Shown: in pieces, positions 7,161 to 14,001 of the stretch
How positions within the stretch are numbered: the first letter of the stretch is position 1
How the letters are laid out: each line of letters begins with the position of its first letter
NCBI GenBank assembly: GCA_025355345.1
Contig: JANXZU010000009.1
Location: forward strand, 1 to 34,732
Length of the DNA: 34,732 nucleotides
Reading direction: 5' to 3'
DNA from: Syntrophaceae bacterium
GTDB taxonomy: Bacteria; Desulfobacterota; Syntrophia; Syntrophales; Smithellaceae
The notes under the pieces: generated by a model
Database searches by the model: none
Seen by the model: the letters and a program-made list of their open reading frames with translations, nothing else
Told to the model about the DNA's origin: nothing
Translations under genes and position numbers: made by a program

Positions 7161-7430
7161 CTATAGTGCCCCCATGGTGCCCTTTAGGGTATTCGCTTCG
7201 GGGATAATTCCCAATTCCGATACATCGGAATTGGATAGTTCGTCCTACATATTTCAGTCGCAGATGACCTTTAGGTTATGCGCTGAGCTTCTGAAATATG
7301 GGACTCACTACGACTTGCCAATTCTGATGCGCTTCGCTTTAAGGTGTCATTAATCCCCATCCGCTTCGCTTCGGGGATAATTCGACTTACAAATTTCAGT
7401 GCACTACGTTTCTGAAATTTGAGTCTCATT
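7161..7430 (-). repeat. Structured palindromic repeat family, copy 1 (compound)
   Basis: Read on the minus strand it begins with AATGAGACTC, then a 10-bp hairpin (7390-7399 / 7412-7421) with loop AAACGTAGTGCA, then AAGTCGAATTATCCCCGAAG. A second unit follows with stem CATATTTCAG 7248-7257 / CTGAAATATG 7291-7300 and a 33-nt loop. There is also a CCAATTCCGAT palindrome (7211-7234). The same building blocks recur at 8971, 12347, 31989 and 34643. The open reading frame across 7030-7353 is repeat DNA and not a gene. Confidence 0.75.
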
Positions 7431-7469
7431 AAAACATAAACATTAAGCTCAGGGAGCCGTAGGGGCCGC

Positions 7470-7657
7470 TCATGGTTTGGAGCTTTGCGCCCAGCGGTGA
7501 TATTTTTTCCCTTTGGAATATAAAACCTTCGGGCCGATGCCGAACATATTATCTGCGGCTAGGGCGGCGCTGTAGCTGAATGTTAAACAAAGGATTGTAA
7601 CGCTGGCAAATAGAAGAAGATTATTGGTTATCGGTTTGAGGCTTTGAATGTAGTCAT
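7470..7657 (-). pseudogene. Frameshifted remnant of an exported protein
   Basis: On the minus strand an AGGAG (7672-7668) precedes ATG 7657-7655, but that frame stops after nine codons. One frame over, translation reads KPITNNLLLFASVTILCLTF then SYSAALAADNMFGIGPKV, a typical Sec signal peptide with an ALA-A-type cleavage site and a short mature start. It stops at 7470, right where the repeat region begins. I read this as the 5' end of an exported-protein gene, frameshifted and truncated. Parent family unknown. Confidence 0.35.
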
Positions 7658-7838
7658 AAGTTATCAGCTCCTGATAAAAAATTTTGCAAAAAGTAGCATA
7701 ATATATGGAATTGTCAAGGTAATTATTGTGAAACTCGAATCACATAAGCGCAGAGTAGCAGATATCTCTGCTCCGACAATTCTCCGGCTTTTGCCGGTCC
7801 CGTCGCCTGCGATAAAATACTTTCTTTATTAGTTTCTC

Positions 7839-7867
7839 TTGACAGGCAAGGCAGATATTATTATATC
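7839..7867 (+). promoter_or_regulatory. Sigma-70 promoter of the enoyl-CoA hydratase-like gene
   Basis: TTGACA at 7839-7844 and TATATC at 7862-7867 are 17 bp apart. Transcription would start near 7874, and an AGGAGG at 7886-7891 lies 10 nt before the ATG at 7902. Confidence 0.65.
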
Positions 7868-7901
7868 TTGAAATAACGCCTTCAGAGGAGGAAAAGATTT
7901 T

Positions 7902-8621
7902 ATGTCCATTGTAAGTTGGAAAAAAGATGAAACAGTAGCCATTATCAGTATGAACAACGGTGAAAATCGCCACAATCCTGATTTTGCCAAAGCCTTACTT
8001 GCGGCTTTTGAGGAAGTTGAAAAAGACACATCCGTCTATTCCGTCATTTTGACATCCAGTGATGAAAAAAGCTGGTCACAGGGCATTGACGTATCGTGGA
8101 TATTTCCGGCATTTACCAACAAGGAATTCGCCTCCATCAAACAATTCATGTATGACATGAATAAGGTTTTCAAGAGCATGCTCCTTTTGCCAATGCCCGT
8201 CATCGGCGCTCTCAACGGGCACACGGCAGGCAATGGCAGCATCCTGGCATGTTGCTGCGATTTTCGTTTAATGAAGGCCGACCGCGGGTATTTCTTTTTT
8301 CCCGAAGTTGATCTCAATATTCCTTTTCTTCCCTCGATGCAGGAATCGATGAAGAAGACCTTTCCCTATTACAAACTTGTAGAAGCGACATTAACGGGGC
8401 AGCGCTACGGCGCGGCGGAACTGGAGAAGCATCACGTGATCCACAAGGCCAGCGCAAATGCTGCGGCACTGATGGAGGATTCCCTGGCTTTTGCCAAAAC
8501 CTTCAAAAAGGGCCGATCAATTTTCGGCGAAATTAAAAAGCGTGCCCATAAACACATCATTGCCGCTATGGAAAATGAAGACCCGGCCTATATTGAACCC
8601 ATTGATCTTTTCAAGCAGTAG
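7902..8621 (+). CDS. Enoyl-CoA hydratase/isomerase (crotonase) family protein
   Basis: The 239-residue protein has the crotonase fold. WSQGIDVSW (about residues 53-61) fits the first oxyanion-hole region, and ALNGHTAGNGSILACCCDFRLM (about residues 104-125, interrupted here only for reference) the second, with Gly-rich HTAGNGS. FPEVDLNIPF keeps the Glu of the isomerase-like subgroup, resembling delta3,delta2-enoyl-CoA isomerases more than classical hydratases. It lacks the usual C-terminal extension of 255-260-residue members. Substrate is likely an enoyl-CoA thioester in the cytoplasm. It is monocistronic, with its own promoter, and is followed by a repeat and then the trp promoter. Confidence 0.85.
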   Translation: MSIVSWKKDETVAIISMNNGENRHNPDFAKALLAAFEEVEKDTSVYSVILTSSDEKSWSQGIDVSWIFPAFTNKEFASIKQFMYDMNKVFKSMLLLPMPVIGALNGHTAGNGSILACCCDFRLMKADRGYFFFPEVDLNIPFLPSMQESMKKTFPYYKLVEATLTGQRYGAAELEKHHVIHKASANAAALMEDSLAFAKTFKKGRSIFGEIKKRAHKHIIAAMENEDPAYIEPIDLFKQ

Positions 8622-8640
8622 GTTTTAGTAACAAGATCAC

Positions 8641-8717
8641 GGGCATGAAACCACGCAGCAAGCTGCTGCGGTATTATGCCCTCCGCTGCGCTTCGTTTTC
8701 GGGATTGGAGTTTCACA
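8641..8717 (-). repeat. Structured repeat family, partial copy 2, abutting the trp promoter
   Basis: The right end reads TTGGAGTTTCACA (8705-8717), a terminus also seen at 32150-32162 and, inverted, at 34643-34655. The left part forms a hairpin: GGGCAT 8641-8646 with ATGCCC 8676-8681, and CGCAGCA 8654-8660 with TGCTGCG 8664-8670. No U-run follows, so it is not a standard terminator for the upstream gene. The trp -35 box begins only 10 bp past its end. Confidence 0.55.
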
Positions 8718-8726
8718 AAATAAATA

Positions 8727-8755
8727 TTGACAGAAAATTTTCTTGTTGCTATACG
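8727..8755 (+). promoter_or_regulatory. trp operon promoter
   Basis: TTGACA at 8727-8732 and TATACG at 8750-8755 are separated by 17 bp; transcription would begin near 8762, about 25 nt before trpL. A perfect 12-bp palindrome (AGAAAATTTTCT, 8732-8743) lies between the boxes and could be an operator. TTGACAGAAAA is repeated at 8765-8775 in the leader. Confidence 0.75.
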
Positions 8756-8786
8756 AGTTTCAAATTGACAGAAAAGAAGGCGCATT

Positions 8787-8864
8787 ATGCAAAAAACCGT
8801 TAAAATATTATCATTAAATAATTGGTGGTGGTGGAACCTCACAGGGAGGCTTATCCGCCGTTGA
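8787..8864 (+). CDS. trpL: trp operon leader peptide
   Basis: A 25-codon frame with an AGAAGG ribosome binding site 6 nt upstream (8775-8780) contains four consecutive Trp codons (TGG at 8823-8834) and ends RLIRR-stop at 8862-8864. The context NNWWWWN directly upstream of two intrinsic terminators and trpE identifies a ribosome-mediated attenuator. Ribosomes starved for Trp-tRNA stall at 8823-8834, before the segment 8848-8852 that can pair with the 5' arm of terminator 1. With ample tryptophan they move to the stop codon and cover that segment. Confidence 0.92.
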   Translation: MQKTVKILSLNNWWWWNLTGRLIRR

Positions 8865-8883
8865 TTTTTTTATAATTAAAGTC

Positions 8884-8924
8884 AAAGCCGTGGAGAACCT
8901 CTTGGGGCTTCACGGCTTTTTTTG
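8884..8924 (+). terminator. trp attenuator terminator 1
   Basis: AAAGCCGTG (8884-8892) pairs perfectly with CACGGCTTT (8911-8919), extended inward by GAG/CTT with one G-U. A run of seven T follows the GC-rich part (8917-8923). Its 5' arm segment AAGCC (8885-8889) is complementary to GGCTT (8848-8852) in the trpL region, giving a mutually exclusive antiterminator. Confidence 0.88.
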
Positions 8925-8940
8925 TTTTATGTGTATTCAA

Positions 8941-8971
8941 AGGCCGTGATTAAAAAATCACGGCCTTTTTT
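8941..8971 (+). terminator. trp attenuator terminator 2
   Basis: AGGCCGTGATT (8941-8951) and AATCACGGCCT (8956-8966) form an 11-bp perfect stem with an AAAA loop, followed by six T. It shares the GCCGTG/CACGGC core with terminator 1. As a result, CACGGCTTTT of terminator 1 (8911-8920) can pair with AAAGGCCGTG (8939-8948) over 10 bp with one G-U, which would prevent terminator 2 from forming. Confidence 0.85.
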
Positions 8972-9120
8972 GTGAGACTCACGTTTTAGAAACGCAGTTA
9001 ACTAAAACGTGCTAGTTGTAGTGAGACTCCAATTATGAATGCGTAGCGCATCAGAATTGGTAAGTCGAACTATCCAATCCCGACATGTCGGGATTGGGAA
9101 CAATCCCCGAAGCACAGGCG
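8971..9120 (+). repeat. Structured repeat family, copy 3, between attenuator and trpE
   Basis: Unit 1 is TGTGAGACTC followed by a 10-bp stem CACGTTTTAG 8980-8989 / CTAAAACGTG 9002-9011 with loop AAACGCAGTTAA. Unit 2 starts TAGTGAGACTC (9019) and has CCAATT 9029-9034 / AATTGG 9055-9060 with inner ATGCG/CGCAT. Then come AAGTCGAACTA and a 24-bp perfect palindrome centred on CCCGACATGTCGGG (9074-9097), then ATCCCCGAAGC. It adds about 150 nt of highly structured RNA to the trp mRNA leader just before the trpE ribosome binding site. Confidence 0.8.
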
Positions 9121-9151
9121 GGATATGGGACGCCACTTTAAGGAGAAAATT

Positions 9152-10645
9152 ATGTACCAACCAAGTTTTGAACAGTTTGTAAAGTTAGCCGCAAAAGGCA
9201 ATCTGATTCCTGTCTATCGGGAAATACTCGCCGATGTGGAAACACCTGTTTCTGTATTGATGAAGCTGCAACAGAAGAAAAACGTTTACCTTTTAGAAAG
9301 TGTGGAAGGCGGCGAAAAATGGGGCAGGTATTCCTTTTTAGGGACGGATGCCGGAGTTGTATTTAAAGTCCAGGGCGATAAAGTGCTGATTGAGGAGCAG
9401 GGCAGAACCACTACACGCGATCATAAGGGTAACCCGCTAAGCCTGCTGCGTGATTTGCTCAATCGCTATCAACCGGTTACCGTTCCCGGTCTGCCGCGTT
9501 TCTATGGAGGAGCGGTCGGTTATCTGGGCTATGAAATCGTCCGTTATTTTGAAAAACTCCCGCCTGACCCGCCGGATGATTTAAATTTGGATGAAGCTGT
9601 TTTTGTCATTAGTGATTCCATGATGATTTTTGATAATGTGCGTCATACAATTAAAGTTGTTGCCTGCGCCTACACAGAGGATACAGATTCTCTGGAAGAA
9701 AGTTACGCGGCATCGGGCCGTAAAATTGAAGCAATGATCGAAACGATTACAGCAGCAGCGTCTCATAAGATGGCAGACGCCGCTGGAAGCGAAGTTAACT
9801 TTGAATCAAATATGACCAAGGATCAATACAAAGACGCCATTGAGAAAGCCAAGGAATACATTGTTGCCGGAGATATTATTCAAGTAGTTCTCTCACAGCG
9901 TTTTGAGACTGATTGCCGTTCCAATCCCATTGACCTCTATCGGGCACTGCGTTTTGTCAATCCATCTCCCTATTTGTTTTTTCTCAAGCTGGATGATGTG
10001 ACCTTGATCGGCTCTTCGCCGGAAGTAATGGTACGCAAAGAAGAGGATACTGTGGAATTGCGTCCGATTGCCGGCACAAGAAGACGGGGCAATACCGAAC
10101 AGGAAGACCGGGTACTGTCCGATGAATTACTCTCTGATGAAAAAGAACGGGCGGAACATGTCATGCTTGTGGATTTAGGGCGTAACGATCTGGGCAGGAT
10201 TGCTCAAACCGGCAGCGTTCAGGTGAATCAGTATATGGTTGTGGAAAAATATTCGCATGTGATGCATCTGGTGTCCAATGTGCGCGCCCAATTGGCCAAA
10301 GGAAAAGATGCTTTTGACGTTCTGGCAGCAACTTTTCCGGCTGGCACCTTGACCGGCGCGCCCAAAGTCCGGGCTATGGAAATTATCAGCGAACTGGAAA
10401 AAGTCAAAAGAGGGCCTTATGGCGGCGCGGTAGGTTATTTCAGTTTCAGCGGCAATATGGATTTATGCATTACCATCCGGACGATGGTTTTAAAAAATGG
10501 CAAAATTTATGTGCAAGCCGGAGCAGGCATTGTGCATGACTCTGTTCCCGAATCGGAGCATCAGGAATCGTTAAACAAGGCCAGGGGAATGCAGCAGGCG
10601 GTGAAGCTCGCTGCCGGCGGCTTTCTGATTAATAATGGTAATTAG
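9152..10645 (+). CDS. trpE: Anthranilate synthase component I
   Basis: TrpE converts chorismate to anthranilate using ammonia supplied by TrpG. The start at 9152 is chosen because AAGGAG lies 7 nt upstream; an in-frame ATG at 9125 has no such site and is in repeat-derived DNA. The resulting 497 residues are typical. LLES at residues 47-50 is the tryptophan feedback-binding motif, so the enzyme is probably inhibited by Trp. The chorismate-binding C-terminal half shows PSPYLFFL, the GSSPE segment, RPIAGTRRRG, DLGRNDLGR and FPAGTLTGAPKVRAMEII. First structural gene of the trp operon, controlled by the upstream attenuator. Confidence 0.97.
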   Translation: MYQPSFEQFVKLAAKGNLIPVYREILADVETPVSVLMKLQQKKNVYLLESVEGGEKWGRYSFLGTDAGVVFKVQGDKVLIEEQGRTTTRDHKGNPLSLLRDLLNRYQPVTVPGLPRFYGGAVGYLGYEIVRYFEKLPPDPPDDLNLDEAVFVISDSMMIFDNVRHTIKVVACAYTEDTDSLEESYAASGRKIEAMIETITAAASHKMADAAGSEVNFESNMTKDQYKDAIEKAKEYIVAGDIIQVVLSQRFETDCRSNPIDLYRALRFVNPSPYLFFLKLDDVTLIGSSPEVMVRKEEDTVELRPIAGTRRRGNTEQEDRVLSDELLSDEKERAEHVMLVDLGRNDLGRIAQTGSVQVNQYMVVEKYSHVMHLVSNVRAQLAKGKDAFDVLAATFPAGTLTGAPKVRAMEIISELEKVKRGPYGGAVGYFSFSGNMDLCITIRTMVLKNGKIYVQAGAGIVHDSVPESEHQESLNKARGMQQAVKLAAGGFLINNGN

Positions 10646-10657
10646 GAGAGAAACAGA

Positions 10658-11242
10658 ATGATTTTAATGATTGATAACTACGATTCCTTTACATTTAACA
10701 TTGTGCAATATCTTGGGCAATTGGATGAGGCTGTAGAGGTGTATCGCAATGATAAGATTAAAATAGAAGAAATTAGACGTCTTCAGCCCCAGGCCATCTT
10801 TCTTTCCCCCGGCCCTCGTACACCTCGCGAAGCAGGAATTACAGTCGATGTGGTGCGGGAATTTTATAAAGATGTACCCATTCTGGGAATATGCCTTGGG
10901 CATCAATCAATAGGGTATGCCTTTGGCGCAGATATAGTACGTGCTTCGCGCATTATGCACGGGAAAACTTCACCGATCATCAATGATGGCAAAACAATAT
11001 TTGCCGGGCTGCCCAATCCTTTTATTGCCGGCCGCTATCATTCGCTGATTGTTGCCACGGCTACATTACCCGCCTGTTTCGAGATCAGCGCGCAAACGGC
11101 GGAGGGCGAAATTATGGGATTGAGGCACAGGGATTTTCCGGTAGAGGGCATTCAATTCCATCCGGAATCTGTGTTGACACCTCAGGGCAAGCGTATTATT
11201 AAAAATTTTTTAAACCAAGTTGCTTTAAAACACAAAACATAA
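10658..11242 (+). CDS. trpG: Anthranilate synthase component II (glutamine amidotransferase)
   Basis: A 194-residue class I glutamine amidotransferase that delivers ammonia to TrpE. It begins with the conserved MILMIDNYDSFTFN. The nucleophile is Cys79 in LGICLGHQSIGYAFG, and the His/Glu of the triad lie in GIQFHPESVL near residue 170. The length indicates an amidotransferase only, without the TrpD fusion seen in enterobacteria. It follows trpE by 12 bp with an AGGAG site. In many bacteria this subunit also serves PabB in folate synthesis; no pabB is visible here. Confidence 0.96.
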   Translation: MILMIDNYDSFTFNIVQYLGQLDEAVEVYRNDKIKIEEIRRLQPQAIFLSPGPRTPREAGITVDVVREFYKDVPILGICLGHQSIGYAFGADIVRASRIMHGKTSPIINDGKTIFAGLPNPFIAGRYHSLIVATATLPACFEISAQTAEGEIMGLRHRDFPVEGIQFHPESVLTPQGKRIIKNFLNQVALKHKT

Positions 11243-11338
11243 ATGTGAAAGCTTACTTGGTTTTATGCCAGAACAATCAGTTTTCAGTATATGATAGATA
11301 CTGGCACTGAAATATACTGGACGAAAGGAGCATTTGTC

Positions 11339-12349
11339 ATGATTAAGGAAGCGATTGAAAAAGCTGTTAAGAAAATAGATCTGCGGGAAGCGGAAATGAT
11401 GGCGGCAATGGATGAAATTATGGAAGGAGTGGCCACGCCCGCGCAAATAGCCGCATTAATCACGGCTTTGCGTATGAAAGGTGAAACGGTGGAGGAAGTC
11501 ACAGGTGCTGCCCGGATCATGCGCCAGAAAGCGACGCGTGTGAATGCCTGCGCTACGACTATCGTTGATACCTGCGGCACCGGAGGAGATTCACTTAATA
11601 CTTTTAATATCTCAACGACAACAGCTTTTGTTGTAGCTGCAGCAGGAATTGTTGTGGCCAAACACGGTAACCGCGCGGTTTCCAGCGGCTGCGGCAGCGC
11701 CGATGTTCTGGAAGCCTTAGGCATCAATATCAGCGTTGGTCAGGAAATAGTGGAGGAGTGTATTCAGCAAATCGGTATCGGATTTCTCTTCGCGCCAAAA
11801 TTACACAGCGCCATGAAATATGCCATTGGCCCGCGGCGTGAAATCGGCATCCGCACAATATTTAATATGCTGGGGCCGCTGACTAATCCGGCGGGAGCAA
11901 CCGCACAACTATTGGGGGTTTATGATCCGAAACTCACAGAGATGTTTGCCAATGTTTTAAAAAATATGGGCACAAAAAGAGCATTCGTTGTTAACGGCCT
12001 GGATGGGTTGGATGAAGTCACTATAAGCAGTGAAACACGCGTGGCGGAACTTCAAGGCGGAATTGTTCGATCATACAATATCAATCCGCTGGATTATTTT
12101 GGCAGGATCGATCCGCTGGAATCCATACGTGGCGGTGATCCCACAGTAAATGCCCAGATTACTACAGATGTTCTTTCCGGGAAAAACGGTGCCTGCCGAA
12201 ATGCTGTTTTGCTTAACGCGGCTTTGGCGATTGTGGCAGGAGAAAAGGGTGAAAACATTAAGGACGGATTGAAGATCGCAGCTGATTGCATTGACAGCGG
12301 CGCGGCGGTAAAGAAGCTGCAGGCGCTTATTGAAATGAGTAATAGCTAG
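11339..12349 (+). CDS. trpD: Anthranilate phosphoribosyltransferase
   Basis: TrpD joins anthranilate to PRPP. The start at 11339 has AAAGGAG about 7 nt upstream and gives 336 residues, the family norm; an in-frame ATG at 11291 lacks a binding site. Diagnostic motifs are DTCGTGGDSLNTFNIST (PRPP binding, about residues 77-93), KHGNRAVSSGCGSADVLEALG, and GPLTNPAGA. It lies 96 bp after trpG. Its stop codon TAG (12347-12349) is the first three bases of a dispersed repeat unit (TAGTGAGACTC), so the repeat end lies exactly at the gene's end. Confidence 0.96.
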   Translation: MIKEAIEKAVKKIDLREAEMMAAMDEIMEGVATPAQIAALITALRMKGETVEEVTGAARIMRQKATRVNACATTIVDTCGTGGDSLNTFNISTTTAFVVAAAGIVVAKHGNRAVSSGCGSADVLEALGINISVGQEIVEECIQQIGIGFLFAPKLHSAMKYAIGPRREIGIRTIFNMLGPLTNPAGATAQLLGVYDPKLTEMFANVLKNMGTKRAFVVNGLDGLDEVTISSETRVAELQGGIVRSYNINPLDYFGRIDPLESIRGGDPTVNAQITTDVLSGKNGACRNAVLLNAALAIVAGEKGENIKDGLKIAADCIDSGAAVKKLQALIEMSNS

Positions 12350-12545
12350 TGAGACTCGAATTTCAGAAACGCAGTGAACTGAAATTCGCAAGTCGAACTA
12401 CCCCCGAAGCGAAGCGGCGCGGGATTAGACACTCGCTAAGAACGAGCGTAGCGAATAACCTAAAGGTCACTATAGGTTCGAAGCGTAAGTGGAACCATCC
12501 CCGTAGCGAAGCGGAGTGGGATAATGAATCCAAAATTTCAGAAGA
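12347..12545 (+). repeat. Structured repeat family, copy 4, between trpD and trpC
   Basis: It starts TAGTGAGACTC at the trpD stop codon, then a 10-bp stem CGAATTTCAG 12357-12366 / CTGAAATTCG 12379-12388 with loop AAACGCAGTGAA. It continues with AAGTCGAACTACCCCCGAAG, AACCTAAAGGTCACTATAGG and a second CCCCGTAGCGAAGCGG block, and ends in a partial AATTTCAGAA unit. A 70-codon open frame spans it, but its residues are just translated repeat and it has no separate ribosome binding site. It is transcribed within the trp operon mRNA. Confidence 0.8.
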
Positions 12546-12560
12546 CGTGGGAGAGGGTTA

Positions 12561-13334
12561 ATGATTCTTGATAAAATTATTGAAACAAAAAAAGACGAAG
12601 TGGCACAACTAAAAAGGCAGACAACAGTATCCGTTTTGGAGAAGATAATTGCGCAATTGCCGCCGTGCCGGGATTTCCGGCAGGCGATAAGCACGGAGGC
12701 CTGTGCTATTATTGCTGAAGTAAAATGTGCATCGCCTTCCCGTGGCAGATTCATTGCGGATTTCGATCCGGTTAGAATTGCCGGTATTTATGAACAAAAC
12801 AATGCAGCCGCAATTTCTGTGCTCACCGATGAAAAATATTTCGCGGGGCATAATAATTATCTGATACAAATCCGGCAGCATGTTCGTCTGCCGATTTTGC
12901 GGAAGGATTTCATCATTGATCCTTTGCAGATTTATGAAGCACGGGCTATCGGAGCCGATGCCGTTTTATTGATTGTGCATGTCCTGCGAGAAAAGCTTGC
13001 CTCGCTGATTACAGTTGCTGAAAACCTCGGTATGGCAGCGCTTGTGGAAGTGCATACGCAAGAGGAACTGGAGTTAGCGTTGGCCGCCAATGCTGACATT
13101 ATGGGCATCAACAATCGTAATCTGGATACATTTGTTACCGACATTGAAACCAGCCGCAAACTCAGAGCGCAAATTCCCGCAGGTAAAATTGTTGTGGCCG
13201 AAAGCGGTATTATGGAGAGGGCAGACATAGAGTATTTAATGCAGGCGGATATCCATGCATTCTTGATTGGTGAGGCGCTGATTACAGCGCCGGACATCGG
13301 CAAGAAATTGCGGGCGTTCAAAGGGGAGAGTTAA
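12561..13334 (+). CDS. trpC: Indole-3-glycerol phosphate synthase
   Basis: A 257-residue TIM-barrel enzyme converting the carboxyphenylamino-deoxyribulose phosphate intermediate to indole-3-glycerol phosphate. Motifs include MILDKIIETKKDEV at the N-terminus, EVKCASPSRG (the catalytic Lys strand, normally E-x-K-x-x-S-P-S), LRKDFIIDPLQIYEARAIGADAVLLI, LVEVHTQEEL, and GINNRNLDTF with VAESGI. It is monofunctional, not fused to TrpF. A GAGAGG a few bases before the ATG is the likely binding site, just past the repeat separating it from trpD. It is followed after 1 bp by trpF. Confidence 0.96.
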   Translation: MILDKIIETKKDEVAQLKRQTTVSVLEKIIAQLPPCRDFRQAISTEACAIIAEVKCASPSRGRFIADFDPVRIAGIYEQNNAAAISVLTDEKYFAGHNNYLIQIRQHVRLPILRKDFIIDPLQIYEARAIGADAVLLIVHVLREKLASLITVAENLGMAALVEVHTQEELELALAANADIMGINNRNLDTFVTDIETSRKLRAQIPAGKIVVAESGIMERADIEYLMQADIHAFLIGEALITAPDIGKKLRAFKGES

Positions 13335-13335
13335 G

Positions 13336-14001
13336 GTGACGCAAGTTAAAATCTGCGGAATAACTAATCAAGAAGATGCTTTGTGCGTGGCAAAGTTAGG
13401 CGCGGCGGCGCTGGGTTTTATCTTCTATCCGCCATCACCGCGTAGTATTGTGCCGGACGATGTCCGAAAGATAGTCAATGCATTGCCTGCGGAGTTGGTG
13501 AAGGTCGGCGTGTTTGTCAATGAGAGTGCTGACGAAGTCAAAAGGATAGTTGAACATTGCGGGCTGGACATGATTCAATTACACGGTGACGAAACACCTG
13601 CGTATTGCCGGCAATTTCCGGCAGCTCAAATCATCAAAGCAGTCGAATTAAAAAACGAGGCAGATCTCGTCAATGCTTCTGGCTATGATGTTGCGGCTAT
13701 ATTAGTCGATAGTCGTTCTGCCTGGCTTTACGGCGGCACCGGCAAGAAAGCTAACTGGGAGTTGGCCTGCCGCATGGGCAGTAAGAAGCCGCTGATTCTT
13801 TCCGGTGGACTAAATGAAGAAAATATCGCAAACGCAATAAAAGACGTTGCACCCAGTGCGCTTGATATCAACAGTGGCGTGGAGTCAAAGCCGGGCAAGA
13901 AAGATTCCGCAAAACTGGCACGAATATTTGATATTATACGGCAGTCCAATGTTGAATCAAACGAAACGCAATTAATATTTGCAAGAAGGGAAAGATTATG
14001 A
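13336..14001 (+). CDS. trpF: Phosphoribosylanthranilate isomerase
   Basis: A 221-residue TIM barrel that isomerises phosphoribosylanthranilate. The start codon is GTG at 13336, with GGGGAG 7 nt upstream inside the end of trpC. Both catalytic residues are in place: Cys in VKICGIT (residue 7) and Asp in LVDS, followed by [12 protein letters not shown]. The C-terminal phosphate-binding signature [10 protein letters not shown] and [16 protein letters not shown] is intact. It overlaps trpB by 4 bp. A second, diverged TrpF-like gene lies at 16942-17781. Confidence 0.96.
   Translation: MTQVKICGITNQEDALCVAKLGAAALGFIFYPPSPRSIVPDDVRKIVNALPAELVKVGVFVNESADEVKRIVEHCGLDMIQLHGDETPAYCRQFPAAQIIKAVELKNEADLVNASGYDVAAILVDSRSAWLYGGTGKKANWELACRMGSKKPLILSGGLNEENIANAIKDVAPSALDINSGVESKPGKKDSAKLARIFDIIRQSNVESNETQLIFARRERL

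Noticed and set aside
7030..7353. 107-codon open frame on the plus strand
   Set aside because: It runs through two intergenic repeat elements, has no ribosome binding site, and its residues reflect repeat sequence.
7161..7430. CRISPR array
   Set aside because: Repeat units are palindromic and variable, with no regular spacers and no cas genes.
9125..9151. Upstream ATG as trpE start
   Set aside because: The ATG at 9152 has a good AAGGAG and gives the usual TrpE N-terminus; the upstream codons derive from the repeat border.
12349..12561. 70-codon open frame between trpD and trpC, overlapping both gene ends
   Set aside because: Position looks operon-like, but the sequence is the structured repeat and the product has no recognisable feature.
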